From contig JAKSGN010000020.1 in NCBI GenBank assembly GCA_024180945.1, positions 1-64,000 on the forward strand: a DNA stretch of 64,000 nucleotides, written 5' to 3'. Below the pieces are notes generated by a model. The model was given only the letters and a program-made list of their open reading frames with translations. It had not been told where the DNA came from and did no database searches. How positions within the stretch are numbered: the first letter of the stretch is position 1; each line of letters begins with the position of its first letter. This DNA comes from Macrophomina tecta. Lineage: Eukaryota; Ascomycota; Dothideomycetes; Botryosphaeriales; Botryosphaeriaceae. Below are positions 24,288-34,961 of the stretch, piece after piece. The position numbers and the translations under genes were made by a program.

Positions 24288-25082
24288 GTCTGGTCTCCTT
24301 GGCGCAGGTGGTGAATCAAAGATCGGCAGCAATCTAGCAACGTGGAGTCGGGCGAGTGAGGCAGTCGTCCGGCTGGAGCGACGAAATATCGGTGCTGAAA
24401 GAGCACCTACGTCACCCGGGTGTCAGAGCTGGCCCGGCGCAGCAAGCCGGCGCGCGGCCACGGCGAGGATGCGCGCTGACTAACGCCGCCCGCAGAGCGC
24501 AACGTCTAAGCCATGATGGACGTGGTAATGCCAAGTAGCAGAGAAGAGTAGGTGTTCGGCGCGCAGGGTCCGGAGGTCTGGCCGGACCCCGACGTTTGCT
24601 GGTCTCAGCGCACGTGCCTGGCGTCCAAAGAATTATACAGGCCCGCCCTCCAACACGAGCTCTAGAGCCCTCCTCCGATCTTTCCCAGGCTGCGGCTTCC
24701 GTTCTCCTTTGAAACTGCCTTGCCTATCTGAGTTGCGGAGCCCGTCCTCTTCCAGCTGTCCAGGTCACGAGCGCACGATTCCCGGGCTATCTGCGTCCGA
24801 GCGGCTATATTCATGCGCGCCGACGTTTCGTTGATTGGAGGTGCGACAGCAAAATGCTATTATACGAGTATACGGGGCTCGGTCTCCAATGTACACAATT
24901 TCTCCGCGAGCCATGAACCCCGCAACACATCCGCTCCTGACGCAGCGGGTGGCTTCCATCTTTGAGAGCTTAAAAGATGCGGCGCAGTCGTCGCTGAGAA
25001 AGTCAAGCATTCGTCACTCGCAGATTCTGTTCCTTGCCCGTTGCCTTACCCGTTTGGGCAATCTGCAAGCTCGCAATCCACC
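24288..25082. promoter_or_regulatory. Divergent promoter region of the PsiD-like and esterase genes
   Basis: These 795 bp separate two divergently transcribed genes and must hold both promoters. I see no clear TATA box or repeated operator. The short open frames inside are not gene-like. Confidence 0.5.
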
Positions 25083-26246
25083 ATGTCGTGCTCCGTCCCG
25101 GCCTTCGTCTTCGCCACAATTTTGCCCGCCATTTTCGGCGTCGTCCACGCTCTTCCGCAGATCAGGGCGGACAAGCCTGCTGCATTTTACCTTGCTGGCG
25201 ACAGCACCACGGCAGTGCAGTCCACCAACGGCGGGGGTTGGGGCAACGGCTTCCTCAACACCACGCTCAAGAACGGCGCTATCGGCAAGAATTATGGTCA
25301 CAATGGCGCGACAACAGTCAGCTTCCGAGAGGGTGGGGATTGGGCGACGGTGCTTGGGGCGGTCGAGGACGCGAAAGCGGACTACACACCCTACGTGACC
25401 ATCCAGGTGAGCGCGATCCGTTGAGTGGAATGGGTGGGAGTCTGCTGGCTGCCCCAGCCCGCTCAGCCAGCAGGTGTGAGGCCTTCTTGACGGCCAATGA
25501 AGGCTGACGAGCAGCGCGAGAGCGTACAAACACCTGTAGTTCGGGCACAACGACCAGAAGACCGACAAGAACATCAGCCTGGCCCAATACTCGGCCAATC
25601 TCGCGCAATTCGTCGCGGATGTGCGTGACGCAGGTGGCGAGCCGGTAAGCTGTTCCCTGAACATCCAGGCGTGGGGTTCTCCGCCGTGCCCTTCCCGCCC
25701 AGGAGTTCGTCCATGGGCGGATCGGGATGCGCGGCAGATCTTGCATGAAAACAAGACTCCGCGCCTGTCGGTGCTTCCGTACCCCTCCCACCCCAAGCTC
25801 AGTCCCTGCGTCGTCGCGGGGAGTTTTCTTGCTGCCCACTTGAGCACCGGTAATCAGCTAACGCCTGCACGCGCGCGTACCTACATTAGATCCTCGTGAC
25901 GCCGCTTTCGCGCCGCCAGTACAATTCGGCAGGGCGCATTAATGAGAATCTGGCCGACCAGCGCAACGCCACACTCGCCGTAGCCAAGGAGACAGGCGCG
26001 CTGGCAATCGACCTCAACCGCGCCAGCACCGACTACCTTAACGCCATTGGCCAGGACAACGCGTACACCTACAACCTGAATGCGGATGACCGCACTCATC
26101 TGAACGAGGCGGGGAGCGTTGTGTTCGGAAACATGGTCGCATGGTTGCTGGACGAGAGTGCCGAGAGCGGTGTATTGCGCCAATGGACGGAAGCGAATGC
26201 AACGTACGTGCAGGACTTCAAGGACGGTGTGTATATCGAAGGCTGA
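25083..26246 (+). CDS. Secreted GDSL/SGNH hydrolase, rhamnogalacturonan acetylesterase-like
   Basis: Three exons, 25,083-25,406, 25,540-25,644 and 25,890-26,246, join in phase to give 261 residues, the usual size of fungal rhamnogalacturonan acetylesterases. Residues 1 to about 24 form a signal peptide. The SGNH blocks are all present: GDSTT with nucleophile Ser41, the GGWGNGF block with Gly, FGHND at 109-113, and the DRTH pair at the C-terminus (Asp210, His213). The exon 2/3 junction restores a PILVTPLSRR stretch typical of this family. These enzymes remove acetyl groups from the pectin backbone outside the cell. The second intron is long (245 nt), but no in-phase exon inside it is needed. 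A related SGNH esterase with another substrate is possible. Confidence 0.88.
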
Positions 26247-27886
26247 GTGGTGTCGCCTTGGTAGCCTTTATGGCTGGATTGAGGCGCGGGCAGGGGATAG
26301 CACATGCAGAATGGATGATTGATGGAGGAGATCGAGAAGAGGAATGAGGTTGTGATACCCGCGAGGTGATGGCAAGGTGTGCTTGGCGTGAATATCAAGG
26401 TGTCCCGTCCTCTCCCTCATGGGTAGCTCTTCTTCCGTGATACATCTGACAATATCTGATGGAGAGAAACTGGGCCTGAGGAGACGCGTGGGTCCGCCGC
26501 GCGGTAGATCCGAGCTGTTGATGAGCGTAATGATCAGCAGAGCAAGAGGATTCGGGAAGTCGGACACTGCGAGGCAATGACTTACTTAACTCTTGCAGAC
26601 CAAGAAATTCATAACCGCCAGTTGTATGACGGTCAGCGTTGACCTGCGCCAACCGCAGTGGTCTTTCAAAGCGCATTTTTGACGGATCTTTGTCGGCTTG
26701 GTGAGTGCATGGCAGAGAAAAGGTGGAGAGTAGCCAGGATTATGTCATGCTTGTATGGCGCTGAAAGTCTTTGCTCCACCATCTCTCACCAAGCCGGATG
26801 GTCCTGCCGAGTCGAATCAAGTTCAACTGGCCCACATAGGTCTTTTGAAGATGCTCGGCTTCATTATGTGCGAGCTTGCGAGAAAGGACAAGCACGCTCT
26901 ACGGTTCATTTTCCAGACAGGCCACACTTCCATCGAGATTTGTCAAAGCAGGAGGCTTACCGACCGGCATGAGCGGAGGGAAAGGCCTGACTGAATCTCA
27001 CCTCTCCACTCTCGGGGAATCGGATGAACCCCGAAAATCCATGGAAAGCGCTCTCCGTATTGCATTGCCGACCTCCCAGTATCACCAAGTCACCCCCAGG
27101 TCTGTTAGGACCCTGCTGTGCAATGCAGCCATGTTCGAGTTTGCCTAGTCACTCGGGCGCCTTGCGAGGCGGAGGCCATTGCAGATGCAAGGACACGCGT
27201 GCGAGGATATTTCGGAGGGGAGAATTGGGCAGGACATGCGCTTATGCGATTAGCGGTCCCAAAGAAACGGCTCAGTAAGTGCAGGGGCCGGAGGTACTTC
27301 CTAAGCTTAAGCGACATGTTGAAGCTGCGAGAAAGTAGTGCAACAGTGCTCAACATCACCAGCGCCCTCGCAAAGCAGGCGTCAAATTTGAACCAGACAC
27401 GAAGCACGAGTCCTAACTGCAACACTCCCGGCGATGCTGCACGAAACAACTTATGCCTTCCGCATTGGTTGATTCGGGCTGTGGTACTGATGCACGACCG
27501 CTTGGTTGCGACAGAACTGCAGGCGGGAGAGATGCATGTAGCTAAGCGTTTGCGGCCAACACCGAGTTGACGGCTGCTCTCAGACGTTGGGGTGGTATTA
27601 CAGCGGCATACATGCATACGCAGTAGAATAATGCCCGACTGCCCGCCTCCGGGGCGGAATAGGATCTGTTGGAACTGGCCTTGATCCAATCCGCAGACTG
27701 CATGCGGCGGGAAAGCCGCGCATGCAATGCAGCTTATGCAGTCCAATTCAGAAATCGTACAGCCAAGGCACAGACAATGCAGCATCCATTCTCGGCATCC
27801 TAGCTAGCGGTAGAAACGTTCAAAGCTTCGCCCAGGCGGTTGTCCATTAGGTAATCGGAAGTTGTAATCCTTGCAGCATGTAATCC
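26247..27886. other. Intergenic between convergent genes; one unexplained ORF
   Basis: This stretch lies between the stop codons of the esterase and MED20. It holds a minus-strand open frame of 226 codons from an ATG (27,785-27,105) that is rich in cysteine at its start and resembles no family I know. Shorter plus-strand frames (26,658-27,148) are also unrecognised. Confidence 0.5.
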
Positions 27887-28697
27887 TCATTTCTGGAAGC
27901 GCAAGGCCTCGCACCAGAGATGCACTTCATCAAAGGGCTGTTCGTTGGTCTCACGAGGCGGGCGGGGCGAAATGGTTTCCTTAGCCTGGGATACGCCGAA
28001 ACTGGCCCAGATATCCCGGACCAGAGCTTGGCCAGCCCGAAGCTCTTCGTCAGCATCATTCTGCTCGGCCAGAAGCTCTTGCGTGGGGCCATCCATGGGC
28101 TCCTGCTTGGCCGTCTGAATGCACACGACGATGCCCCGCAAGGCCATATGGCCACCCTTCTCTCGCAGCTCACCCAAGCGCACAGTGAATTCTCCAAGAG
28201 AGTATGAGGCACCGCCTGTGATTTGTAAGCCCATGCGGTACATCCAGAGGGCACCGAATTTGAGGTTCAGCAGCTGGCTATACTGCTCCATCTGCTGCCA
28301 GGGTATTGTTATAGAGGTGGTGGGTCGGTCGGGCTGGGTGTCTTGCTGCTGGTCTGGGCCGGCGATGTGCACAAAGGCACGATCGGGATAATGGCCGAGG
28401 CCAAGGACATGCTGGAAATGCGGGGGCGACTTGTCGGTGGTGGAGGTGGGCATGGAGCGGAAGACGCGATGATGAAGGCCCCAAGCACCAATGGGCACTG
28501 GGTCGTAGGCGCGGATGAGGCGGTCAGTCAGGTCTGCTAGGCTGGGGGCAGCGTGGCCTGCGGCAACGACGTATATGCTACATGGAGTTGCGGATCAGTG
28601 CGGAGCTTAGAAGCGGGGGAGCTTGGGTGGAATTGGGGGGTGGGAGGATGGTGCGCGACGAGAAGACGGCACGGTGGACGTACGCGGTGACAGCCAT
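27887..28697 (-). CDS. MED20: Mediator complex subunit 20
   Basis: Two exons, 28,697-28,684 (only 14 nt) and 28,577-27,887, are separated by a 106-nt intron with a GTACGT donor and a TAG acceptor. Together they give 234 residues. The spliced start reads MAVTAIYVVAAGH, matching the MPVTGVY-type start of fungal Med20/Srb2 proteins. The rest shows the TATA-binding-protein-like fold family sequence, including the central LLNLKFGALWMYRMG stretch and the GGASYSLGEFTVRLGE stretch. Med20 sits in the head module of Mediator and helps RNA polymerase II initiate. Without the tiny first exon the gene would appear to start at an internal methionine. It is transcribed away from the mannosidase gene. Confidence 0.85.
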
Positions 28698-29499
28698 TTG
28701 GAGGGCTGCGTAGTTGCCCGCGATGTGCCGCTGAAGGAAATTAGAGGCCCACTGGTGCTGAATAAATGCGGAGGCGCGCCCGGATCGACTGCGTTGAGGT
28801 CCTCTCGTCGGCACCTCGACCTTGACCTCTGGCGCAAGTTGCTGCAATGAAGTTTGCGTGCGCCCCGCCAGCCAAGCAGGGAAGACGCCAGCTGTAACGC
28901 GAAACGCGACAGAGGTCTGCAGTAGCAGCTCCTCTTCACGAGCCGCGCCTCGAGCCCTGTGCCTCAGGCTACAATCCGCTGGTAATGGAGCAGTCCGTCC
29001 TTGCTAATCGTCGCAGTTCAAACATCGAAGACATTTGGATGGACAGGCGTCCAATGGCCCCTCTGTGGTGTGGTGGTGAGTGGGCACCCGGCTGGTTAGT
29101 ACTGACGCCATCCGTGGTTATCGATACCCCAAGCGGACCAGGCCTACCAGGATGTTGACCCTCGTATCCCGCCCTGCTTCTCCTTAACCTTATGCTATTT
29201 CTGGCTTCAAGCCACTTCCTCTCAACATCTCTTTACCTTCTCCTGTTTTCCCTTTATTGAATTTCCTCCAGTCTTGTCTTTGCTAGCTTGCAACCAGTCT
29301 ACGCTCACTTACTCCGCCAAGATTAGGCCCGCCTTCTACGTTTCGGACGCTCCAACAGCTGCGTTCCAAACGCTGAGCTTGCTCCGCAGCCGCTCCTTCA
29401 CATCTGGCCCCTCCCTACTTGACCTGCTCCGTGTCCCAGGTCCCATGTTTTCCTCTCCCATCGTTCCCTAAACCTCTCTTGCTAGTAGACCTAGACAAG
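28698..29499. promoter_or_regulatory. Divergent promoter region of MED20 and the GH47 gene
   Basis: About 800 bp separate the two start codons. The part from about 29,160 to 29,499 is strongly CT-rich on the plus strand, as is common for core promoters and leaders of filamentous fungi. No separate gene is supported. Confidence 0.5.
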
Positions 29500-31281
29500 A
29501 TGCTGGGCTTTCGTCGCTCCACCCTCCTCTCCCTCGTGGCTTTCTGTGCCATCGTTGCTCTCTTCCACGTTTCGCGCCTCTCTGTTCGCGAGCCACCGCC
29601 TCCTATACCGTTACGCACATTCGCAGACCGCGAGCTTCAGCAGCCGATCCGATGGAAGGACGTGCCTGAACAGTTTCCCGTCTCATCCTTCACCTCGCTG
29701 CCGGCGGCCAGGCCTATTGCAATTCCTAAGATCCAATACGACAAGTTCGCCGGCGAAGCTGCTGATCGCAGAGCCGAGAGAGAAGCACGACTGCAGGCGG
29801 TCAAAGAAAGCTTCGTACATTCGTGGGAAGGATACAAGAAGTATGCGTGGCTTCAGGATGAGATCGCCCCTCTCTCGGGCGGCTATAAAAACCCGTTCGG
29901 TGGATGGGGTGCCTCTTTAGTCGATACTTTGGATACTCTCTGGATTATGGGCCTGCATGACGAGTTCGAAATGGCTGTCAATGCCCTGAAGAAAGTGGAT
30001 TTTACTACTTCGGATCTGGGATCCCTGAACGTCTTTGAAACCACCATTCGCTATCTCGGCGGACTGATGTCCGCATATGACCTTAGCGGCGGACGGTATC
30101 CTACCTTGCTGAACAAGGCCACCGAGTTGGGCGAAATGCTGTATCGCGCATTCGACACCCCCAACCGTATGCCGGTCACTCGCTGGGATTGGAGATTGAA
30201 AGGCGTTACGCACGAAGAGCAAACTGCGTCTAGCTCGGCCGTCTCCGCTGAAATTGGCTCACTCAGTCTCGAATTTACCCGCCTCTCTCAGCTGACTGGT
30301 CAATCAAAATTCTTCGATGCCATCCAGCGTATTACCGATGAATTTGAGCAGCAACAAAACCAGACCAAAATCCCCGGGCTGTGGCCCGTCGCTGTCAATC
30401 CGAAGAAAAAGTCGTTTACTGATGATCGAACCTTCACCTTTGGCGGCATGTCTGATTCTCTTTACGAGTATTTCCCCAAGCAATGGATGCTGCTCGGCGG
30501 TGTGATGGATCAGTATCGTTGGATGTACGAGACAGCCATCGATGTCGCAAAAAAGTACATGTTTTTCCGACCCTTGAACCGCGACAATCTGGACATTCTC
30601 CTTTCTGGAACGATCAAATACACGTCTTCCAACAAAGTTAGTCTCCAGGCCGAAGGCCAGCACCTTGCATGCTTTACAGGTGGCATGGTTGGCATCGCCG
30701 CCAAAATTTTCAATCGCCCAGAGGAGCTGCACACCGCTCGTCAGCTCACAAATGGCTGCATCTGGGCCTACGAAAGCATGCCCACCGGTATCATGCCGGA
30801 GATTTTCCACGCGGTGGCCTGCACAGAAGAGGATGACGAGTGCGTGTGGGATGAAGGGCGGTGGTACGATGGCGTTGCCGCGCGTAACAGCAAGGCAGAC
30901 CGCGAGGTCGCACGGAAATATACGGAGCGCTACCACCTCCCCCCCGGCTTCACCAACCTAGTCGATAGGCGCTACCTGCTACGACCTGAGGCAATTGAGA
31001 GCGTTTTTGTAATGTACAGGATAACGGGCGAACAGCATTTTCAGGATAAGGCTTGGAGGATGTTCCAGGCTGTTGACAAATACACGCGGACGGAGCTGGG
31101 CAACGCGGCGATCAATGACGTGGCGGAACCGGAGAATGTGAAGAAGGTGGACACGTGCGAGAGTTTCTGGATGGCGGAAACTCTCAAGTACTATTACTTG
31201 ACATTCAGTGACCCCGAGCTCGTAAGTCTCGATGAGTGGGTGTTTAACACGGAGGCGCATCCGCTGAGGCGGCCTATGTGA
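29500..31281 (+). CDS. Class I alpha-1,2-mannosidase, glycoside hydrolase family 47
   Basis: A single exon of 593 residues. Residues about 7-24 form a membrane anchor, giving a type II protein of the ER or Golgi. The GH47 domain follows from about residue 90 to the end. Visible family features are GGWGASLVDTLDTLWIMGL, FETTIRYLGG with candidate catalytic Glu180, GGMSDSLYEYFPK with Asp319, the LRPEAIES block, and the C-terminal FNTEAHP whose Thr584 should bind calcium. These enzymes trim mannose from N-glycans. The frame is open upstream to 29,419, but only from a TTG; the ATG at 29,500 starts a normal anchor sequence. It is too short for the Htm1/EDEM type, so an Mns1-like or Golgi class I enzyme fits better. 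Confidence 0.93.
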   Translation: MLGFRRSTLLSLVAFCAIVALFHVSRLSVREPPPPIPLRTFADRELQQPIRWKDVPEQFPVSSFTSLPAARPIAIPKIQYDKFAGEAADRRAEREARLQAVKESFVHSWEGYKKYAWLQDEIAPLSGGYKNPFGGWGASLVDTLDTLWIMGLHDEFEMAVNALKKVDFTTSDLGSLNVFETTIRYLGGLMSAYDLSGGRYPTLLNKATELGEMLYRAFDTPNRMPVTRWDWRLKGVTHEEQTASSSAVSAEIGSLSLEFTRLSQLTGQSKFFDAIQRITDEFEQQQNQTKIPGLWPVAVNPKKKSFTDDRTFTFGGMSDSLYEYFPKQWMLLGGVMDQYRWMYETAIDVAKKYMFFRPLNRDNLDILLSGTIKYTSSNKVSLQAEGQHLACFTGGMVGIAAKIFNRPEELHTARQLTNGCIWAYESMPTGIMPEIFHAVACTEEDDECVWDEGRWYDGVAARNSKADREVARKYTERYHLPPGFTNLVDRRYLLRPEAIESVFVMYRITGEQHFQDKAWRMFQAVDKYTRTELGNAAINDVAEPENVKKVDTCESFWMAETLKYYYLTFSDPELVSLDEWVFNTEAHPLRRPM

Positions 31282-31782
31282 ACAACTCGTGCTGGAAAGC
31301 ATGGACAGATTGGCGTTGCGGTGTAGATGACATACGTGATTGACTTATAAGGCGCAGAAGCGCAGAGTCACAAGTACTTGTACTAGGGCAGCCTAATAAA
31401 TAAAAGATCCATTTGAACTTGGGTGTTTACGATACAAGCGGTGGGATTGGCTCCCCCTTACCACTATCTCCGCCTTGTCTCCGGGTGCCAGGGCGGCCTT
31501 GGCGTCAAGCGTCATGACCTTCTCACATGCACCTTTCCTAGACAACACATCCCCAGCTGACCCCGCGCCCCAACTACCTCCGGAAGCTTGCAATATAGCT
31601 TCAGCTAGATCGGCTTTGTGGCCAACATCTCTTCATCCCGCGGCCCTCGTCTTCCACTCTGCCCAAAGCGCCGGATCCCGCTTTCTGACGCCATCCTGTC
31701 TCTTGCCTGCGTATTCCATCGCTCTCCTCACTGCATACTCCCTGGACGCTGGATTCCTTGACTTGACCATCTTTCGTCGATT
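31282..31782. other. Intergenic between GH47 and nucleoside transporter genes
   Basis: Apart from the polyadenylation-type signal near 31,395 I see no conserved gene. The open frames here are short and not family-like. It should hold the transporter promoter. Confidence 0.5.
31395..31404 (+). terminator. Polyadenylation-type signal after the GH47 gene
   Basis: Overlapping AATAAA motifs (AATAAATAAA) lie about 115 nt after the stop codon, a normal distance for a fungal 3' end. Confidence 0.4.
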
Positions 31783-33179
31783 ATGGACAGAGTGCGCCAG
31801 CTTTTTCAGCAAGACCAGCCGTATGAACCGCTTGATGGTGGCTCTGAAACTCCGGAGGGTGCAAGGATAGAGCAAGAGGAGGACAAGGAAACCTTTTCAT
31901 GGCTTGACTACTCTATCTTCCTCCTCCTAGGAGTTGCTATGCTCTGGGCATGGTATTTTCATCACCAGGAGCTCACCGTCATCAGCTAACATAACTTAGG
32001 AACATGTTTCTCGCCGCCGGTCCTTACTTCCAGAGCCGATTCCGGTCCGATGAGAACATACTACACACCTTCCAGTCCGCCCAGCTTTCAGTCTCGACAA
32101 TAGTCAACCTGGGCTCCATGCTCATACTAGCGAAGCTGCAAGCTAGTGCTTCCTACCCGAAGCGCATCATGGCCGCCCTTCTCATTAGCATTGTTACGTT
32201 TACGCTCCTGGCTATATCGACCCGCCACTTTCTCGACGTATCGGCCAAGGGATACTTTGGCTTCATGATTATCATGGTCGGCGCTGCCAGCTTTGGTACC
32301 TCACTCTGCCAGAATGGTGTGTTTGCTTACGTTTCGGGCTTTGGTCGCGAAGAGTATACTCAGGCCATCATGACCGGTCAAGGCGTAGCTGGCGTGCTCC
32401 CTGCCATAGCTCAGATTGTTTCGGTCCTATCTACACCTACGGAACACTTGGGCGACGAGGAAGCAGCCGATCAAGGTTCAAAATCGGCCTTCGCTTATTT
32501 CATGACGGCCACCGCTATTTCTGCTCTCACTCTGGTCGCATTTGTGTACATCCACTCCAAACGGAACTCCGCGGACGTAAAACATATCACGGATAGCATT
32601 GGTGACCTACGAAATACGTCCTCAGGCCCCGTTCGTGAGCCTGTTCCGCTTTTGACCCTGCTACGGAAGCTGTTCTGGCTTTCCGCTGCCGTTTTTCTGA
32701 CTTTCGCCATCACCATGGTCTTCCCTGTATTTACGCAGGAGATCAAAAGCGTACATCCGATTGATTCGGCCCCGCGCCTCCTTCAGCCGGCATCATTCAT
32801 CCCATTGGCGTTCCTGTTCTGGAATATTGGTGACTTGATCGGTCGCATCTTGCCTGCATTTCCGAATTTATCCCTGACTTCAAAACCACGGCTCGTATTT
32901 GCTCTTTCAGTTTCCCGGGTGGTGTTCATCCCGTTGTATCTGCTCTGCAACGTGGGTGGTCGCGGGTCCAAAGTGGACAGCGATGCAATTTATCTGATCG
33001 TTCAACTCCTTTTCGGATTCACAAACGGGTTCCTGGGCAGCACATGTATGATGGGCGCGGTCGAGTGGGTGGATGTGGAAGAAAGAGAGGCTGCTGGAGG
33101 TTTCATGGGGCTATGCCTCGTGGCAGGTCTGACTGCGGGCAGTCTTGCGAGTTTCGTCGTCGCTGGCGCACTGCTGTAG
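31783..33179 (+). CDS. Equilibrative nucleoside transporter family protein (Fun26-like)
   Basis: Two exons, 31,783-31,952 and 32,000-33,179, with a 47-nt intron (GTATTT..TAG), give 449 residues. The junction restores the family's first membrane segment, reading LLLGVAMLWAWNMFLAAGPYF. About 40 hydrophilic residues come first, then roughly ten to eleven hydrophobic segments. The FWNIGDLIGR motif is diagnostic of SLC29/ENT transporters. Yeast Fun26 is the nearest named type; it moves nucleosides across the vacuolar membrane. The location and substrate here are inferred from the family. If the intron is ignored, the first exon runs into a stop and the first segment is lost. Confidence 0.9.
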
Positions 33180-34961
33180 GTGACGCGATAACACCTGGGA
33201 CACAAGTCAGTTTATAAGAATCCATGATGTGCACGTGAGCTTAAGCAGATGGTGAGAGTCTAGCTCAAAGCCTCTTGCGGCTTTGGGAGATGAAGCGTCG
33301 GTTGAGCGGTGGGCGCCTGGGACCGAATCGAGGATCTCCGTATCAGCACACGTCACTATTACACACGCTGCATGACTACGACGTTGAGCGGCCGCCCAGC
33401 CGGGAACTCTTGCGAAATGGCAATGCACCAACGTCAGCTACCTTACTCAGTGGCCAAAGTTCAGGAGCGGGCACCGGGTTTCGCGACTGATAAAGGCGGC
33501 AATCGTTCCTTGCTGGCACGTCTTCAGGCCCAACCGGATCATCATTAATCAAAGCATCGTTGAGCCCGCGGGTAGGGCAGACACCAATATGTCCTGTTTG
33601 CCAAGCAAAGATAACATAAATCATTTGCCAGTGTCAAGGTTTGTCGCAGATTGCACTCTGTAGAGACCAGCACCATTTCGTCCACGTGTCCGGCCTGGAC
33701 CGTTACTCCATCGCTACGAACCGACCATCAGCATTCTGACACTTCGCCAGTGGCTGTTCGATTTGAGCCCTCGGAAGTGATCAAGCGGCTGGAGGTTGGC
33801 AGGACTGGTTGCGAGCATTGGAAGGAGGTCAAAGCCAGGGTTGATATGCGTTGTTGAGGCGCGGTTGCACAGTGGTGGCTTGATCGTGTAAGCATGTGCG
33901 TTAGCTGAGTCGGTCAGGTATGTTGATAAGCGGCTGTGAGATGGAGACAAGGGACAGAGGTCGCGTTGGCCGATTCGGTGATACGCAAGTAAAAGAAGCA
34001 TGACTGCCACCGACTTCGCAATGGCTTCCCCGATGCAAATTTGGTCACACAGCCATTCAACCCACCGGGTTTTTGGGCAGACAATGTATGTGCAAGTCTG
34101 CCCAGGACCAGAGGCGTTATCAAATGAAGCTGTCCTATCCTCCTGTCTCGTGAGCAAGGAAAAGGTAGATTGTGGCGGGCCATTATTATATAAGCGTAAT
34201 AATGTAATTAATACGTTGATACTGAGTAATCGGGACAACGTCGGGCGGTCTTCGCTTTTCTGCCGCCGCACTGTCGGACCTCACCCTCTGAGCAATCTTG
34301 TGCGCGGTCGCACACCTGGAGCCTCAGCTATCCATCACCAAAAGTTGAGTCGGCCATTTCGCAGGCGCCGTTCCTGAATTGACGAAGGCTACAGAGTAGG
34401 TCAATTTTTTTTTTTGGCAGCCAGCGTCACCAATCCCCTCGGAGCATCTCTTCGCCTGCTCCACGCCACTACGCGAAGCGTATGTTCCGGTTCGATCGCT
34501 CCGCTTTACATGGCCAGTCGTTTGATATTATTCATTTTTCACCGGCACGGCAATAAGAAAAGCGCCCTGGCCGCTGGTGCTGCTGCTCACACCTAGCCCC
34601 TCCCCTCATCACGTTCAACGCCGCACAAGCGCATGAACCAGCAGCAGGAAGTTCTCCTCAGTCTGCCCGCTGGCCTCGTTTACCGAGCGTTGCACCTTAC
34701 GCATCTGCTGCACGTCCTCGATTATTGTCAACAGGCACAAGCCACCACCAATCATCGCCATACCTGCGCTCATCATACCTATCAGTTGACAGAGAGAGCG
34801 CTCCTTTGGACAGCATCCAGTCCTTCGGTAACTAACCTTCCCTGCTCAACGCTGCCCAACGCGTACCCTCCCAACGTTGCTGGAGGGCAGTCACACAGCA
34901 TAGCCGGCAGCGGCGCCAGCAAAGCCTAGCAGTGGCAATCAGAGTAATCCCGTCAGCAGCC
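33180..34961. other. Intergenic, with leader region of IWR1
   Basis: No conserved gene is seen. A 98-codon open frame from an ATG (34,633-34,929) ends 32 nt before the IWR1 start codon and could be an upstream ORF if the leader is long. A T run lies at about 34,405. I looked for tRNA-like and 5S-like structure and found none that holds. Confidence 0.5.

Noticed and set aside
25014..25847. 277-codon minus-strand open frame
   Set aside because: It lies opposite the esterase exons and introns, has no family likeness, and is a shadow of a GC-rich coding region.
29085..29150. Stretch resembling the end of 5S rRNA (GGCTGGTTAGTACT)
   Set aside because: Only a few bases fit; the rest of a 5S gene is absent.
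30304..30936. 210-codon minus-strand open frame
   Set aside because: It is wholly antisense to the GH47 mannosidase gene.
34932..34961. Upstream extension of IWR1
   Set aside because: The frame is open but begins with GTG. The ATG at 34,962 fits the family start.
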